A DNA stretch of 64,000 bases, from NCBI RefSeq assembly GCF_037646705.1, contig NZ_JBBHER010000002.1, positions 310,001-374,000 of the forward strand. The letters run 5' to 3'. A model generated the notes under the pieces. It searched no databases and was not told the origin of the DNA. It worked only from the letters and a program-made list of their open reading frames with translations. Source of the DNA: Pikeienuella litoralis. Lineage in GTDB: Bacteria; Pseudomonadota; Alphaproteobacteria; Rhodobacterales; Rhodobacteraceae. This document shows positions 49,618 to 58,419 of this stretch, piece by piece. Made by a program: the position numbers and the translations under genes. Positions within the stretch are counted from its first letter, which is position 1. Every line of letters starts with the position of its first letter.

Positions 49618-51990
49618 CTACGCGCGGAGCGCCGCCAGTCTCGGGCCGCTGGTCAGGCCGCTGATCTTCTCGACCACGGCGGCGGCGTCGATGCCGTAAT
49701 GGCGGTAGAGGTCGCCGATGGTCCCGGTCTGGCCGAAATGCTCGACGCCGAGCGGGATCGTGCGATGCCCCGCGACCGCGCCGAGCCAGGAGAGCGTCGC
49801 GGGGTGGCCGTCGATCATGGTGACGAGGTGACAGTCGCGCGGCAGGTCCTGAAGCAGGGTCTCGACATGGCTGCGCGCGTCCGCCCGCCCGCGGGAGCGC
49901 GCGCGCTGCGCCGCGGTCCAGCCGGCGTTGAGCCGGTCCGCAGAGGTGACGGCGAGAACGCCGACATCGCGCCGATGCTCGGCGATGGCGCCGGCGGCCT
50001 TGATCGCCTCCGGCGCGACGACGCCCTGATAGGCGATGACGACCTCGGCGTTGGGCCCGGGCTTGCGCAGCCAGTAGCCGCCGTCGATCGCGCCCTGGCG
50101 GAAGGCGTCGTCGACGCGGATCCCCGGCTGCTCGACCGGGTTGGTCGAAAGCCGGAGATAGACCGAGCCGCCGGTCTCGTCCCGCAGCCATGTGCGCTCG
50201 TCCGGCTCGCCCTCGCCGCTTTTCTGCAGATAGGAGAAGGCCCATTCCATGATCACCGCCAGCTCGTCCGCGAAGGCGGGCTCGAAGGCGGCCAATCCGT
50301 CCTGGCTCATGCCGATCAGCGGCGTTCCGATCGATTGATGCGCGCCGCCCTCCGGCGCCAGCGTGACCCCGGACGGGGTGCCGACGATGATGAAGCGGGC
50401 GTCCTGATAGCAGGCGTAGTTCAGCGCATCGAGGCTGCGGCTGATGAACGGGTCGTAGAGCGTGCCGATGGGGATCAGCCGCTTGCCGAAGAGGGAGTGC
50501 GAGAGGCCGGCCGCGCCGAGCAGCAGCGAGAGGTTCATCTCCGCGATGCCGAGCTCGATATGCTGGCCCTCGGGCGCGAAATCCCATTTCGCGGTGGAGG
50601 GGATCTTTTCGGCGCGGAACCGGTCGGCGCGCGCCTTCCGGGCGAAGAGCTTCCGGCGGTTGACCCAGGGGCCGAGGCTGGTGGTGCCGGTGACGTCGGG
50701 CGAGGTGGTGACGATCCGCTCCGCCAGCGCGCTGTCGCCGCGGGCGAGGTTGTCGAGGATCTTGCCGAAGGCGAGCTGGGTCGAGATCTCCTCGTCCTTC
50801 GGCGCCGGGACCGCCTCCACCGGGATCGCCGCGTCATGGTGGCGGCGCGACCCGCCGGCGAAGAAGGGGACCTCGGAGAGGAATTTCCGGAAGCCCGGCA
50901 CATCCTCCACCGTCGCGAAGCGGTCCCATTCCTCGCCCTCGGCGACGCCCATGTCGGCCCGCCATTCCTCCATCTGCGCGGAGGTCATCAGGCCGCCGTG
51001 ATTGTCCTTGTGGCCGGCGATCGGCGTGCCCCAGCCCTTGATGGTGTAGGCGAGAAAGCAGGTCGGCCGGTCATGGTCCACGGCGGCGAAGGCGCTGGCC
51101 ATGGTCTCGACGCAGTTGCCGCCGAGATTCTCCATCAGCTCCGCCAGTTCGGCGTCCGTCCGCCGCTCGATCAGCGCCGAGACGTCGCCCTGATCGCCAA
51201 GATCGTCCATCAGCCGCTTCCGCCAGACGGCGCCGCCCATATAGGTGAGCGCGGAATAATCCTGATTGGGGCACGCGTCGATCCAGCGGCGGAGCCCCTC
51301 GCCCCCCGGCTCGGCGAAGGCGGCGCGCTGGAGGGCGCCGTATTTGATGGTCACGATGTCCCAGCCGAAGGCGTCGAAGACCTTCTCCGCCCGCCGCCAG
51401 AGCCCCTCATGCACGATCCCGTCGAGCGACTGGCGGTTGTAGTCCACGATCCACCAGCAATTCCGGAGGTCGTTCTTCCAGCCCTCCTGAAGGCATTCGT
51501 AGATGTTGCCCTCGTCAAGCTCGGCGTCGCCCATCAGCGCGATCATCCGGCCGGGGCGAACGCCCTCGCCCCAGGATTTCGCGCGGATGTAATCCTGAAC
51601 CAGCGAGGCGAAGGCGGTGATCGCGACGCCGAGCCCGACCGAGCCGGTGGAGAAATCCACGTCGTCGGCGTCCTTGGTCCGGCTCGGGTAGGATTGCGCG
51701 CCGCCATAGCCGCGGAACGCCTCCAGCTTCTCGCGGGTCTGGGCGCCCATCAGATATTGCATCGCATGAAAGATCGGGGAGGCGTGCGGCTTCACCGCCA
51801 CCCGGTCTTCCGGCCGCAGCACGGAGAAATAGAGCGCGGTCATGATCGAGACCATCGAGGCGGAGGAGGCCTGATGCCCGCCCACCTTGATCCCGTCCAC
51901 CTTGGGGCGGATGTGGTTGGCGTGATGGATCATCCAGTGCGAGAGCCAGAGGATGCGCTGTTCGGCGGTCTTGAGATGCGAGCGGGTCAT
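49618..51990 (-). CDS. AceE-like thiamine-diphosphate-dependent transketolase/2-oxoacid dehydrogenase E1 homologue
   Basis: 790-aa thiamine-diphosphate enzyme in the homodimeric pyruvate dehydrogenase E1 (AceE) branch. ANHIRPKVDGIKVGGHQASS and the TPP/Mg motif beginning GDAELDEGN and ending VDYN are as in AceE, followed by SLDGIVHEG. The transketolase-like pyrimidine and C-terminal domains follow (HIELGIAEMNLSLLLGA, VEHFGQTGTIGDLYRHYG). It is about 100 residues shorter than AceE, and neither lipoyl E2 nor E3 genes are nearby, so it may not feed a standard PDH complex. Divergent from an Lrp-family regulator, suggesting a substrate derived from an amino acid (inference). Confidence 0.85.
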   Translation of the reverse strand: MTRSHLKTAEQRILWLSHWMIHHANHIRPKVDGIKVGGHQASSASMVSIMTALYFSVLRPEDRVAVKPHASPIFHAMQYLMGAQTREKLEAFRGYGGAQSYPSRTKDADDVDFSTGSVGLGVAITAFASLVQDYIRAKSWGEGVRPGRMIALMGDAELDEGNIYECLQEGWKNDLRNCWWIVDYNRQSLDGIVHEGLWRRAEKVFDAFGWDIVTIKYGALQRAAFAEPGGEGLRRWIDACPNQDYSALTYMGGAVWRKRLMDDLGDQGDVSALIERRTDAELAELMENLGGNCVETMASAFAAVDHDRPTCFLAYTIKGWGTPIAGHKDNHGGLMTSAQMEEWRADMGVAEGEEWDRFATVEDVPGFRKFLSEVPFFAGGSRRHHDAAIPVEAVPAPKDEEISTQLAFGKILDNLARGDSALAERIVTTSPDVTGTTSLGPWVNRRKLFARKARADRFRAEKIPSTAKWDFAPEGQHIELGIAEMNLSLLLGAAGLSHSLFGKRLIPIGTLYDPFISRSLDALNYACYQDARFIIVGTPSGVTLAPEGGAHQSIGTPLIGMSQDGLAAFEPAFADELAVIMEWAFSYLQKSGEGEPDERTWLRDETGGSVYLRLSTNPVEQPGIRVDDAFRQGAIDGGYWLRKPGPNAEVVIAYQGVVAPEAIKAAGAIAEHRRDVGVLAVTSADRLNAGWTAAQRARSRGRADARSHVETLLQDLPRDCHLVTMIDGHPATLSWLGAVAGHRTIPLGVEHFGQTGTIGDLYRHYGIDAAAVVEKISGLTSGPRLAALRA

Positions 51991-52110
51991 GCGGGAGCCT
52001 TCAGCGGAGGAATACGCGCGGGTATTCTAGCCGAACGGCGGGGAGAGTCCTTGCTTTTCGCGCGGCGGCGGCGGAGATTTCAGCGAATTTCACCAAGACG
52101 GCGGCGTATC

Positions 52111-52581
52111 ATGGCGGATCCGGTCAGGCTGGATGCATTCGACAGGAAGATCGTGCAGGCGTTGCGGAGCGACGGGCGCATGTCGATTCTGGATCTCAGC
52201 GCCGCGGTCGGCCTCAGTCCGACGCCGGTGGCGCGGCGCGTCCGCCGGCTGGAGAAGGACGGGGTGATCACCGGCTATTGCGCGCTGATCGACGAGAACG
52301 CGCTGGGCTTCGGGGTCTCGGTCTTCGTCTCGGTGAAGCTGGACCGGCAGGTGGACGACGCGCTCGCGGCGTTCGAGGCGGCGGTCTCCGGCTTCCCGGA
52401 GGTGGTGGATTGCTGGCTGATGACCGGCGACCGGGATTACCTGATGCGGGTCGCGACGCGGGACATGCGCGAGTTCGAGCGGTTCCTGGTCGGCCGCCTG
52501 ACGCGGGTGCGCGGCGTCGCCTCGATCGAATCCTCGATCCCGCTCCGCCGGGTGAAATCCGGCGTGGCGCGGACGGAGTGA
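52111..52581 (+). CDS. Lrp/AsnC-family transcriptional regulator
   Basis: 156-aa regulator with an N-terminal winged helix (LDAFDRKIVQALRSDGRMSI, LSAAVGLSPTPVARRVRRLE, DGVITGYCALID) and a RAM ligand-binding domain (about residues 70-150, CWLMTGDRDYLMRVATRD). The ATG is 120 bases from the divergent AceE-like gene, the usual arrangement for local feed-forward control by an amino acid or 2-oxo acid. It is the last host-like GC-rich gene before an AT-rich patch. Confidence 0.92.
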   Translation: MADPVRLDAFDRKIVQALRSDGRMSILDLSAAVGLSPTPVARRVRRLEKDGVITGYCALIDENALGFGVSVFVSVKLDRQVDDALAAFEAAVSGFPEVVDCWLMTGDRDYLMRVATRDMREFERFLVGRLTRVRGVASIESSIPLRRVKSGVARTE

Positions 52582-52808
52582 CGGGCGCTTTGGGGTGAGC
52601 GGCGCGGGCCGGGTGCGGCGGCGCTGGCGTCGGCTGATGGCGGCTTCGGGACCATTCTGAAAATTCGTTCACCGTGCGGCGCGACATCGCGCGGCGATGG
52701 TCCTTGGAAGTTTTCTTCCGAGAAAAAACCTCAGTATCGGTCAGTATGAAGTTGTTGCCGCGCAGAAAAAATGGTGACAGGGTTCTCAGATGTATGGGGG
52801 AAGCACAT

Positions 52809-53111
52809 ATGTCTGGAACAACAGAGTATAATATGACGATTGCTGTTATGCGGGTTGCAGCCAGGCACCCGCAAGGTATAGCGACGTTCAAGCAACTCTA
52901 TGCAGAAATTCCGAACGAGATTAAGCTTTCTGTATCGGATTTATCGCCTTCTATCACACGAAATGGCGAGCCAATGTGGTATCAAATAGTTCGCAATATT
53001 AAGTCACACGATAAAGTGGAGGGTAACGCGATATACGAAGGGTGGTTGGTGCACGTTCCTAAGATTGGGTATAAGCTCACCGCTATCGGAGCGAAGCAGG
53101 TCTCTACCTAG
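52809..53111 (+). CDS. Small putative winged-helix protein in an AT-rich patch
   Basis: 100-aa protein, start MSGTTEYNMTIAVMRVAARH with GGGGGAAG just upstream; the frame is open further upstream but without family character. Its layout (helical start, ATFKQLYAEIPNEIKLSVSD, then SITRNGEPMWYQIVRNIKSH and a wing-like YEGWLVHVPKIGYKLTAIG) resembles winged-helix domains of the Mrr N-terminal type found on restriction and mobile-element proteins. AT-rich codon use differs from the neighbours. It converges on, and overlaps by four bases, an adenine methyltransferase gene, so a shared modification-related role is plausible. Family assignment is tentative. Confidence 0.7.
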   Translation: MSGTTEYNMTIAVMRVAARHPQGIATFKQLYAEIPNEIKLSVSDLSPSITRNGEPMWYQIVRNIKSHDKVEGNAIYEGWLVHVPKIGYKLTAIGAKQVST

Positions 53112-53698
53112 GAGTATTTAGCCTTGTATCCTGGCTTGAGCCACTTCAGTTCGCTGCCTGATGCATCCTTATCCCAGACAAACCAAGCGTACGCTGTGGT
53201 TCCACTACCTTTGACAGTTGCGCCTGCAGGGTAGAAAGTAATTCTCTCGCTGAAAACCCATACACGTGACGGTGGAGTGGTCGAATAAATTGAGCGCTGG
53301 CGGTTTGCTCCTTCCAAGAAAGCGAGGCGGAGCAAAAGCGCAAACTTGCGGTGCGCTGCGGCTAATCCAGACCTGACGAAACCTTCGGCGGCGTTGTATG
53401 GTGGGTTCGTCACGATGTTATCGGCCCGACTCTCCGCATTGATGAAATCTACGCCAGATTCGCCGAATCCCCTGTCGTAGAGATCGGAGCTACGAACCGT
53501 CTGACCCGTCTCGGCGAGAACATTCGACATCGCGCCGTTGCCGCAAGCGCTTTCCCAAATATCACCGCGAAAACTCTCGTTATCGATTAGGGCGTATGTC
53601 GCCCAAGCGGGTGTTGGAAAGAAATCCGGCCCGTCCAAGTCAGCAAAACGCTTGGTTGTCGGTTTGAAGCCGCCATTTAGATTGTATGTCGTGTCCAT
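53108..53698 (-). CDS. Phage-type N6-adenine DNA methyltransferase
   Basis: 196-aa amino-methyltransferase. FFPTPAWATYALIDN (26-40) is the start seen in phage-borne methylases, the SAM-binding motif I is ESACGNGAMS (49-58), and the catalytic NPPY is at 98-101 (VTNPPYNAAEGF). No target-recognition domain of any size is present. Strongly AT-rich compared with the region, and no Shine-Dalgarno is evident upstream of the ATG (53698). No restriction gene adjoins; it converges with the small winged-helix gene by four bases. Probably horizontally acquired from a phage or island. Confidence 0.85.
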   Translation of the reverse strand: MDTTYNLNGGFKPTTKRFADLDGPDFFPTPAWATYALIDNESFRGDIWESACGNGAMSNVLAETGQTVRSSDLYDRGFGESGVDFINAESRADNIVTNPPYNAAEGFVRSGLAAAHRKFALLLRLAFLEGANRQRSIYSTTPPSRVWVFSERITFYPAGATVKGSGTTAYAWFVWDKDASGSELKWLKPGYKAKYS

Positions 53699-53891
53699 AG
53701 TAAATTAGTAGCATAATCAGATAGTTAGTCAATATCCACTAAGTGATTCTAAAGACTCAACATTCTTCCGCGGCACTTGAATGAGTCGTGGCTGCTCGTT
53801 GCAAAAACGCGCCTTGCACGAGGCTTCGCTTCCCGATTTGAAAGCGATCCGCCACTCAGCGCGTGCATGGCGCGCCGGTTGAAGACGAAAA

Positions 53892-53917
53892 GAGCGCCCC
53901 GCGGCGGCGGGGCGCTC
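53892..53917 (-). terminator. Intrinsic terminator downstream of carD
   Basis: Perfect 11-base stem GAGCGCCCCGC / GCGGGGCGCTC with loop GGCG. On the minus strand it is followed by CTTTTCGTC, ending the carD transcript 35 bases past its stop; on the plus strand CTTCTTTCT follows, so it may act in both directions. Confidence 0.85.
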
Positions 53918-53951
53918 CTTCTTTCTGGCGTTCTTTCGGCGCTTGGCGCGC

Positions 53952-54467
53952 TCAGGCGGCTTTCTTCTCCAGCGCCTCGTCGACGCGGCGCGCGGCCTTC
54001 ACTTCGTCGAGCCGCTCCACCGCCGCGACCTCGCGGGTCAGCCGCTCCAGCGCCGCCTCGTAGAGCTGGCGCTCGGAATAGGACTGCTCGGGCTGATCCT
54101 CGCCGCGGTGCAGGTCGCGGACCACCTCCGCGATCGAGATCAGATCGCCGGAATTGATCTTCTGCTCGTATTCCTGCGCCCGGCGGGACCACATCGCGCG
54201 CTTGACGCGGGCGCGGCCCTGCAGCGTCTCGAGCGCCTTGCCGATCAGTTCCGGGCTGGAGAGGTTGCGCATCCCGACCGAATTCGCCTTCGCGGTCGGC
54301 ACCCGGAGCGTCATCTTCTCCTTCTCGAAGGAGATGACGAAAAGTTCGAGGCCGACCCCTCCGATCTGCTGCTCCTCGATCGAGATGATCCGTCCGACGC
54401 CATGCGCCGGATAGACCACGAAATCATTCGCGCGAAAGTCGCCTTTGGTCTTCAGGGGGGATGTCAT
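53952..54467 (-). CDS. carD: CarD/CdnL-family RNA polymerase-binding regulator
   Basis: 171-aa protein. The N-terminal RNA-polymerase-interacting Tudor-like domain is clear (FRANDFVVYPAHGVGRIISI, then LELFVISFEKEKMTLRVPT), and the C-terminal helical domain has the conserved tryptophan in AMWSRRAQEYEQKI that contacts the -10 upstream fork. CarD/CdnL stabilises open complexes at rRNA and growth-related promoters. The C-terminus is extended by a charged helix (VAAVERLDEVKAARRVDEAL). A -10-like TATACAAT lies on the minus strand about 170 bases upstream (54638-54645), in a 290-base spacer before fdxA. Confidence 0.94.
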   Translation of the reverse strand: MTSPLKTKGDFRANDFVVYPAHGVGRIISIEEQQIGGVGLELFVISFEKEKMTLRVPTAKANSVGMRNLSSPELIGKALETLQGRARVKRAMWSRRAQEYEQKINSGDLISIAEVVRDLHRGEDQPEQSYSERQLYEAALERLTREVAAVERLDEVKAARRVDEALEKKAA

Positions 54468-54757
54468 TGGTGTTCTTTCCAGTCCTCTGTATCAGAGTCG
54501 CTGCGCTGCGGCGCGCGACAACGAACCACCCTCCCGACCCGCCGCGGGCGGTGAAGGTGGCTGGGTGCGAGAGCGCGTCTCCCCCGCCGGCTAAGCCTAA
54601 AGTCCGGCGCATGGCGTCAGGCGACGCGAATACGCAGATTGTATAGCAGAAAATCCGACCCCTCGCCACTCTCCCGCGCAGCGTGGCCGCGGGTGCGAAA
54701 AAATCGGCCTTTCCAAGGCTTATATAGGTCTTTCGGCCCGCGCGGGGCGCGGCGCGG

Positions 54758-55096
54758 TCAGTCGCCGGACCCCGGCTTCTCGGAGAAATACTTTTCGAAC
54801 TTGCCTGATTCGCCGTCGAATTTCTCGGCGTCCTCCATCGGCTCCTTCTTCAGGGTGATGTTCGGCCAGACCTCGGCGAACTTGGCGTTGACCTCCAGCC
54901 AGTGCTCGAGGCCCGGTTCGGTGTCGGGCTTGATGGCTTCCGCCGGGCATTCCGGTTCGCAGACGCCGCAATCGATGCATTCGTCGGGATGGATGACGAG
55001 CATGTTCTCGCCCTCGTAGAAGCAATCGACGGGGCATACCTCGACGCAGTCGGTGTATTTGCACTTTATGCAGTTGTCGTCGACGATATAGGTCAT
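54758..55096 (-). CDS. fdxA: 7Fe ferredoxin FdxA
   Basis: 112-aa ferredoxin with one [3Fe-4S] and one [4Fe-4S] cluster: cysteines at 9, 12, 17, 21, 25 and at 40, 43, 46, 50, in the pattern of Azotobacter FdI-type proteins (CIDCGVCEPECP is the second cluster). Length is exactly that of alphaproteobacterial FdxA. Start MTYIVDDNCIKCKYTDCVEV preceded by GGGAAG; the open frame upstream is not conserved. It is 79 bases after the S4-domain gene and upstream of carD, a conserved order in Rhodobacterales. Confidence 0.96.
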   Translation of the reverse strand: MTYIVDDNCIKCKYTDCVEVCPVDCFYEGENMLVIHPDECIDCGVCEPECPAEAIKPDTEPGLEHWLEVNAKFAEVWPNITLKKEPMEDAEKFDGESGKFEKYFSEKPGSGD

Positions 55097-55175
55097 TCGC
55101 GTCTTCCCGTATTCAACCCGTATGGACGCCCCGCCGGCCATGTAATCTTGCGCGCAAGGCGGAGCAAGCGCGGCC

Positions 55176-55466
55176 TCATTCGCGCGGCGCGGCGGCGGGC
55201 GGGTCCAGATCCTCGTAAAGCAGCGCGGCCTCGGGCGCGGGGCCGCGCCTAACCCCAAGCGCGCGCACCCTGATCACACGCACGGCGCGGGCCTGCCGAA
55301 AGGTCAGAACATCGCCCGGCCGCACCAGCGCATGCGCCTTCTGCGACCTTTCGCCGTTCAGACGGAAGCCTTTCTCCGCCATTTTCGCGGCGAGGCCGCG
55401 CGTCTTGAAGAATCGCGCATGCCAGAGCCATTTGTCGACCCTCAGGCCCGGCGTCGCCTCGGCCAA
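55176..55466 (-). CDS. RNA-binding S4-domain protein (Hsp15/HslR-like)
   Basis: 96-aa protein made up of one S4 RNA-binding domain: LRVDKWLWHARFFKTRGLAA is the S4 signature, followed by GFRLNGERSQKAHALVRPGD. Related to Hsp15, which binds stalled 50S subunits. The start appears to be TTG at 55466, three bases after the stop of the helicase gene, implying translational coupling. No in-frame ATG exists before the domain. Confidence 0.88.
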   Translation of the reverse strand: MAEATPGLRVDKWLWHARFFKTRGLAAKMAEKGFRLNGERSQKAHALVRPGDVLTFRQARAVRVIRVRALGVRRGPAPEAALLYEDLDPPAAAPRE

Positions 55467-55469
55467 AGG

Positions 55470-58379
55470 TCAGCGTTTCAGCGTTTTCAGAATGGCGAAC
55501 GGGCTGTCCGGGTCCGGGGCCCGCTCCGGGCGAGGCTTTCGTCCGCCCGCCGCCGCTCCGGCCTTCTCCTTGGGGGCGTCGGCCCGGTCGCCGCCGGAAT
55601 TGGGCTTGCCGCGCTTCTTCTGCGGGCGCCGGGGCTGAGCCTCCTGGCGCTTGGCGCCGCGCGGCGGCCGGCGCGCGGTCGTGAACACGTAGAAGACCTC
55701 CATCTCCGGCGCCGGGGCGTCGGCGGCGGGCGCGGCGCTCTTCGCGGCCTCCGCCGGCTCCGCCTCCGCGGGTTCGGGTTCGGGTTCGGCGCGCGCCTGC
55801 TCCGGCTCGGCGGGGGCCGGCTCGGCGGCGTCAGGCGGCGTCGCCTCCGCCTCCGCTCCGGGCTGGGGCTGGGACTGGGGCGCGGCGGCTTCGGCCGGCT
55901 CGGCGGCGGCGGGCGGGGCTTCCGGCGCGGGAGGGGGCGGGATGTCGGCCGAGGCGGCGGCGTCGGCCGGGGCCGTTTTCGGCGGCTTGGCCCGCTCGCC
56001 CTTCTCGACGATGAAGCCGAGGCCGCTCATCAGGTCGGCGAACTGCTCCAGCGTGAGCCCGGTGATCGAGAGCATGTCCGCCGTCGCCTCGAACCCGGCG
56101 CGGGCGTCGCGCTCGCGCAGCATGTCGGCGAGCCGCTCCAGCATGTCGATGCGAATCGCGCGCGCGCCGGCGCACCGGTAGCCGGAGCGGATGTAGAATC
56201 CCTCCGGCGCGTCGTCGGAGGCGGGAATCGTCACCAGACCGGGCGGCGGCGCGGGGGGGATCTCCTCCAGCTTCTCCTTGAGCCCCCAGAGCACGAGGCG
56301 AAGCCGCGTCGGCGCCGGCTTCAGGAGCAGCGGCATGAAGACGGAATGCTGGCCGAAGCGCACGCCGTGCTTCCGGAGGAGGGTGCGCGCGTCCTGGTCG
56401 AGCGCTTTCACGTCCTCGGCGATCGGGCGGCGCTCCAGCACGCCGAGCCCCTCGACCAGCTGGAAGGCGACGCCGCGCGCCATGCCCTTCAGCGATTCGT
56501 CGTCGCGAAGCGCCACCAGCGGCGCGAACAGCAGCGCGATGCGCCGGTCCACCCAATGGGAGAGGCGCCGCTCGATCTTCTGGACGAGCGCGGGGTCCAG
56601 CGTCTCGTCGGCGAAGGCGCGGACCGAAGGCGACAGCGCGTCGGCGCCCGGCTCCAGCCGGCCGACGGCGACCTCGCCCCACATCAGCCCGCCTTGCTCG
56701 GTGACGTCGATCTCGGTGTCGGGCGCGTTGTAGAGCTTGTCGACCCGATGCGCGAACCAGCCCTGCAGCGCGCCGAGCGAGGCGGCGCGGAGCCGCTTCC
56801 GCTCCTCGGCGTCGGCGCCCGGATCCGCGATGAAGCGAAATCCGTCGATCCGCCCCAGATGTTCGCCTTCGGCGGTCACATCGCCGGTTTCAGTCACTTC
56901 GGCCAAGAGGCCCTCCTTCTGTTTCAACCGGCGCATCAGAACCGATGTGCGCCGATCGACGAACTCCCGCGTCAGCGCGAGATGAAGCGCGTCCGAGAGC
57001 CTGTCCTCCACCTCGCGGGCGCGCCCGCGCCATTCCCCGGGCTCGGCCATCCATCCGCCGCGATTCGCGACGTAGGACCATGTCCGCATATGCGCAAGCC
57101 GGCGGGAGAGCGCGTCGATGCCGCCCTCGGTCCGGTCCAGCCGCGCAATCTCGGCCGCGATCCAGTCTGAAGGTATAGCGCCGTCTTTGGAGCGGAGAAA
57201 CCTGTAAATCCGCCCGATCAGCGCCGCATGTTCGGCGGGCGCGACCTTGCGGAAGTCCGGAAGCTGGCAGCAATCCCACAAGCGGCGGACGGCGCCGCCG
57301 CCGCGGGTGATGTCGCGGGTCTCGGGATCCGCCCAGAGGGTGCGGAGCGCGATCAGGTCGTCCGCCTCGCGCGCGCGGCGGAGGCCGGGAATCGGGGCGG
57401 GCGCCTCCAGCGCCGCGATCAGCGCGGGAACCGTGCCGAACTCCAGCGCGGCGTTGCGCCATTCGAGGGTGGCGACCGGCCGGAACCGGTGCTCGGTCAC
57501 GGCCAGCGCCGTCGCGTCGTCGAGCGGCGCGGCGTCGCCGGTGACGCCGAAGGTGCCGTCGGCGGTGTGGCGCCCGGCGCGCCCGGCGATCTGGGCGATC
57601 TCGGCCGGGGTGAGGCGGCGGGCGTGGCGGCCGTCGAACTTGGTCAGCCCGGCGAAGGCGACATGGGCGAGATCGAGATTGAGCCCCATGCCGATGGCGT
57701 CGGTGGCGACGAGGTGCTCCACATCGCCGTTCTGGAACATCGCGACCTGCGCGTTGCGGGTGCGCGGGCTGAGCGCGCCCATGACGATGGCCGCGCCGCC
57801 CTTGCGCCGGCGGATCAGCTCCGCGATCGAGTAGACCTGATCGGTGGAGAAGGCGACGATGGCGGAGCGCGCCGGCAGGCGGCTGATCTTCTTCGGGCCG
57901 GTGTAGGACAGCGTCGAGAGCCGCGGCCGCGTGGTGATCCGCGCGCCCGGCAACAGCGCCGAGATCGGGCCGCGCATGGTCTCCGCGCCGAGAAAGAGCG
58001 TCTCCCTTCGGCCGCGGGCGCGGAGCAGCCGGTCGGTGAAGACATGGCCGCGGTCCGGGTCGGCGCAAAGTTGAATCTCGTCCACCGCGATGAAGTCGGC
58101 GCCCCAGTCCAGCGGCATCGCCTCCACCGTGCAGATATAGAACTGCGCGGTCGGCGGGGTGATCTTCTCCTCCCCCGTCAGCAGCGCGACCGAGGCCCGC
58201 CCGCGCCGCTGGGCCACGCGGTCGTAGATCTCGCGCGCGAGAAGGCGAAGCGGAAAGCCGATCACGCCGGAGGCGTGCATGAGCATCCGCTCGACCGCGT
58301 AGTGGGTCTTGCCGGTGTTGGTGGGGCCGAGAACGGCCTCGACGGTGTCGTCACGGCCTGCGGCCGGCGGGGCGGTCAT
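55470..58379 (-). CDS. SUV3-like DEAD/DEAH RNA helicase
   Basis: 969-aa helicase of the SUV3/mitochondrial degradosome class common in Alphaproteobacteria. Walker A GPTNTGKT (18-25), motif II DEIQ (100-103), SAT-like GAETMRG, and the C-terminal RecA domain with IAQIAGRAGRHTADGTFGV. The middle region carries the SUV3 C-terminal helical domains. Residues about 790-900 are a low-complexity Ala/Pro/Glu tail, followed by a basic Arg/Lys-rich end that could bind RNA. The ATG at 58379 is placed just before the helicase core. Followed closely by the S4 protein, suggesting a joint role in RNA turnover. Confidence 0.9.
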   Translation of the reverse strand: MTAPPAAGRDDTVEAVLGPTNTGKTHYAVERMLMHASGVIGFPLRLLAREIYDRVAQRRGRASVALLTGEEKITPPTAQFYICTVEAMPLDWGADFIAVDEIQLCADPDRGHVFTDRLLRARGRRETLFLGAETMRGPISALLPGARITTRPRLSTLSYTGPKKISRLPARSAIVAFSTDQVYSIAELIRRRKGGAAIVMGALSPRTRNAQVAMFQNGDVEHLVATDAIGMGLNLDLAHVAFAGLTKFDGRHARRLTPAEIAQIAGRAGRHTADGTFGVTGDAAPLDDATALAVTEHRFRPVATLEWRNAALEFGTVPALIAALEAPAPIPGLRRAREADDLIALRTLWADPETRDITRGGGAVRRLWDCCQLPDFRKVAPAEHAALIGRIYRFLRSKDGAIPSDWIAAEIARLDRTEGGIDALSRRLAHMRTWSYVANRGGWMAEPGEWRGRAREVEDRLSDALHLALTREFVDRRTSVLMRRLKQKEGLLAEVTETGDVTAEGEHLGRIDGFRFIADPGADAEERKRLRAASLGALQGWFAHRVDKLYNAPDTEIDVTEQGGLMWGEVAVGRLEPGADALSPSVRAFADETLDPALVQKIERRLSHWVDRRIALLFAPLVALRDDESLKGMARGVAFQLVEGLGVLERRPIAEDVKALDQDARTLLRKHGVRFGQHSVFMPLLLKPAPTRLRLVLWGLKEKLEEIPPAPPPGLVTIPASDDAPEGFYIRSGYRCAGARAIRIDMLERLADMLRERDARAGFEATADMLSITGLTLEQFADLMSGLGFIVEKGERAKPPKTAPADAAASADIPPPPAPEAPPAAAEPAEAAAPQSQPQPGAEAEATPPDAAEPAPAEPEQARAEPEPEPAEAEPAEAAKSAAPAADAPAPEMEVFYVFTTARRPPRGAKRQEAQPRRPQKKRGKPNSGGDRADAPKEKAGAAAGGRKPRPERAPDPDSPFAILKTLKR

Positions 58380-58419
58380 GAAGAATGCGGCTCCTTCAGC
58401 GCCGATCTGCGGGGCGGCG

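Noticed and set aside
49699..52581. Very long plus-strand open frame (960 codons) antisense to the AceE-like gene, and a similar one at 34822-37749 (975 codons)
   Set aside because: Both are antisense shadows in 70% GC DNA: rich in Arg, Ala, Asp and Gly without family motifs, and opposite strands encode clear AceE-like, DctM and NnrS proteins. Only the Lrp gene at the end of the first is real.
53800..53890. Possible small RNA upstream of the carD terminator
   Set aside because: A strong hairpin is present, but it is explained as the carD terminator, and no separate promoter is visible.
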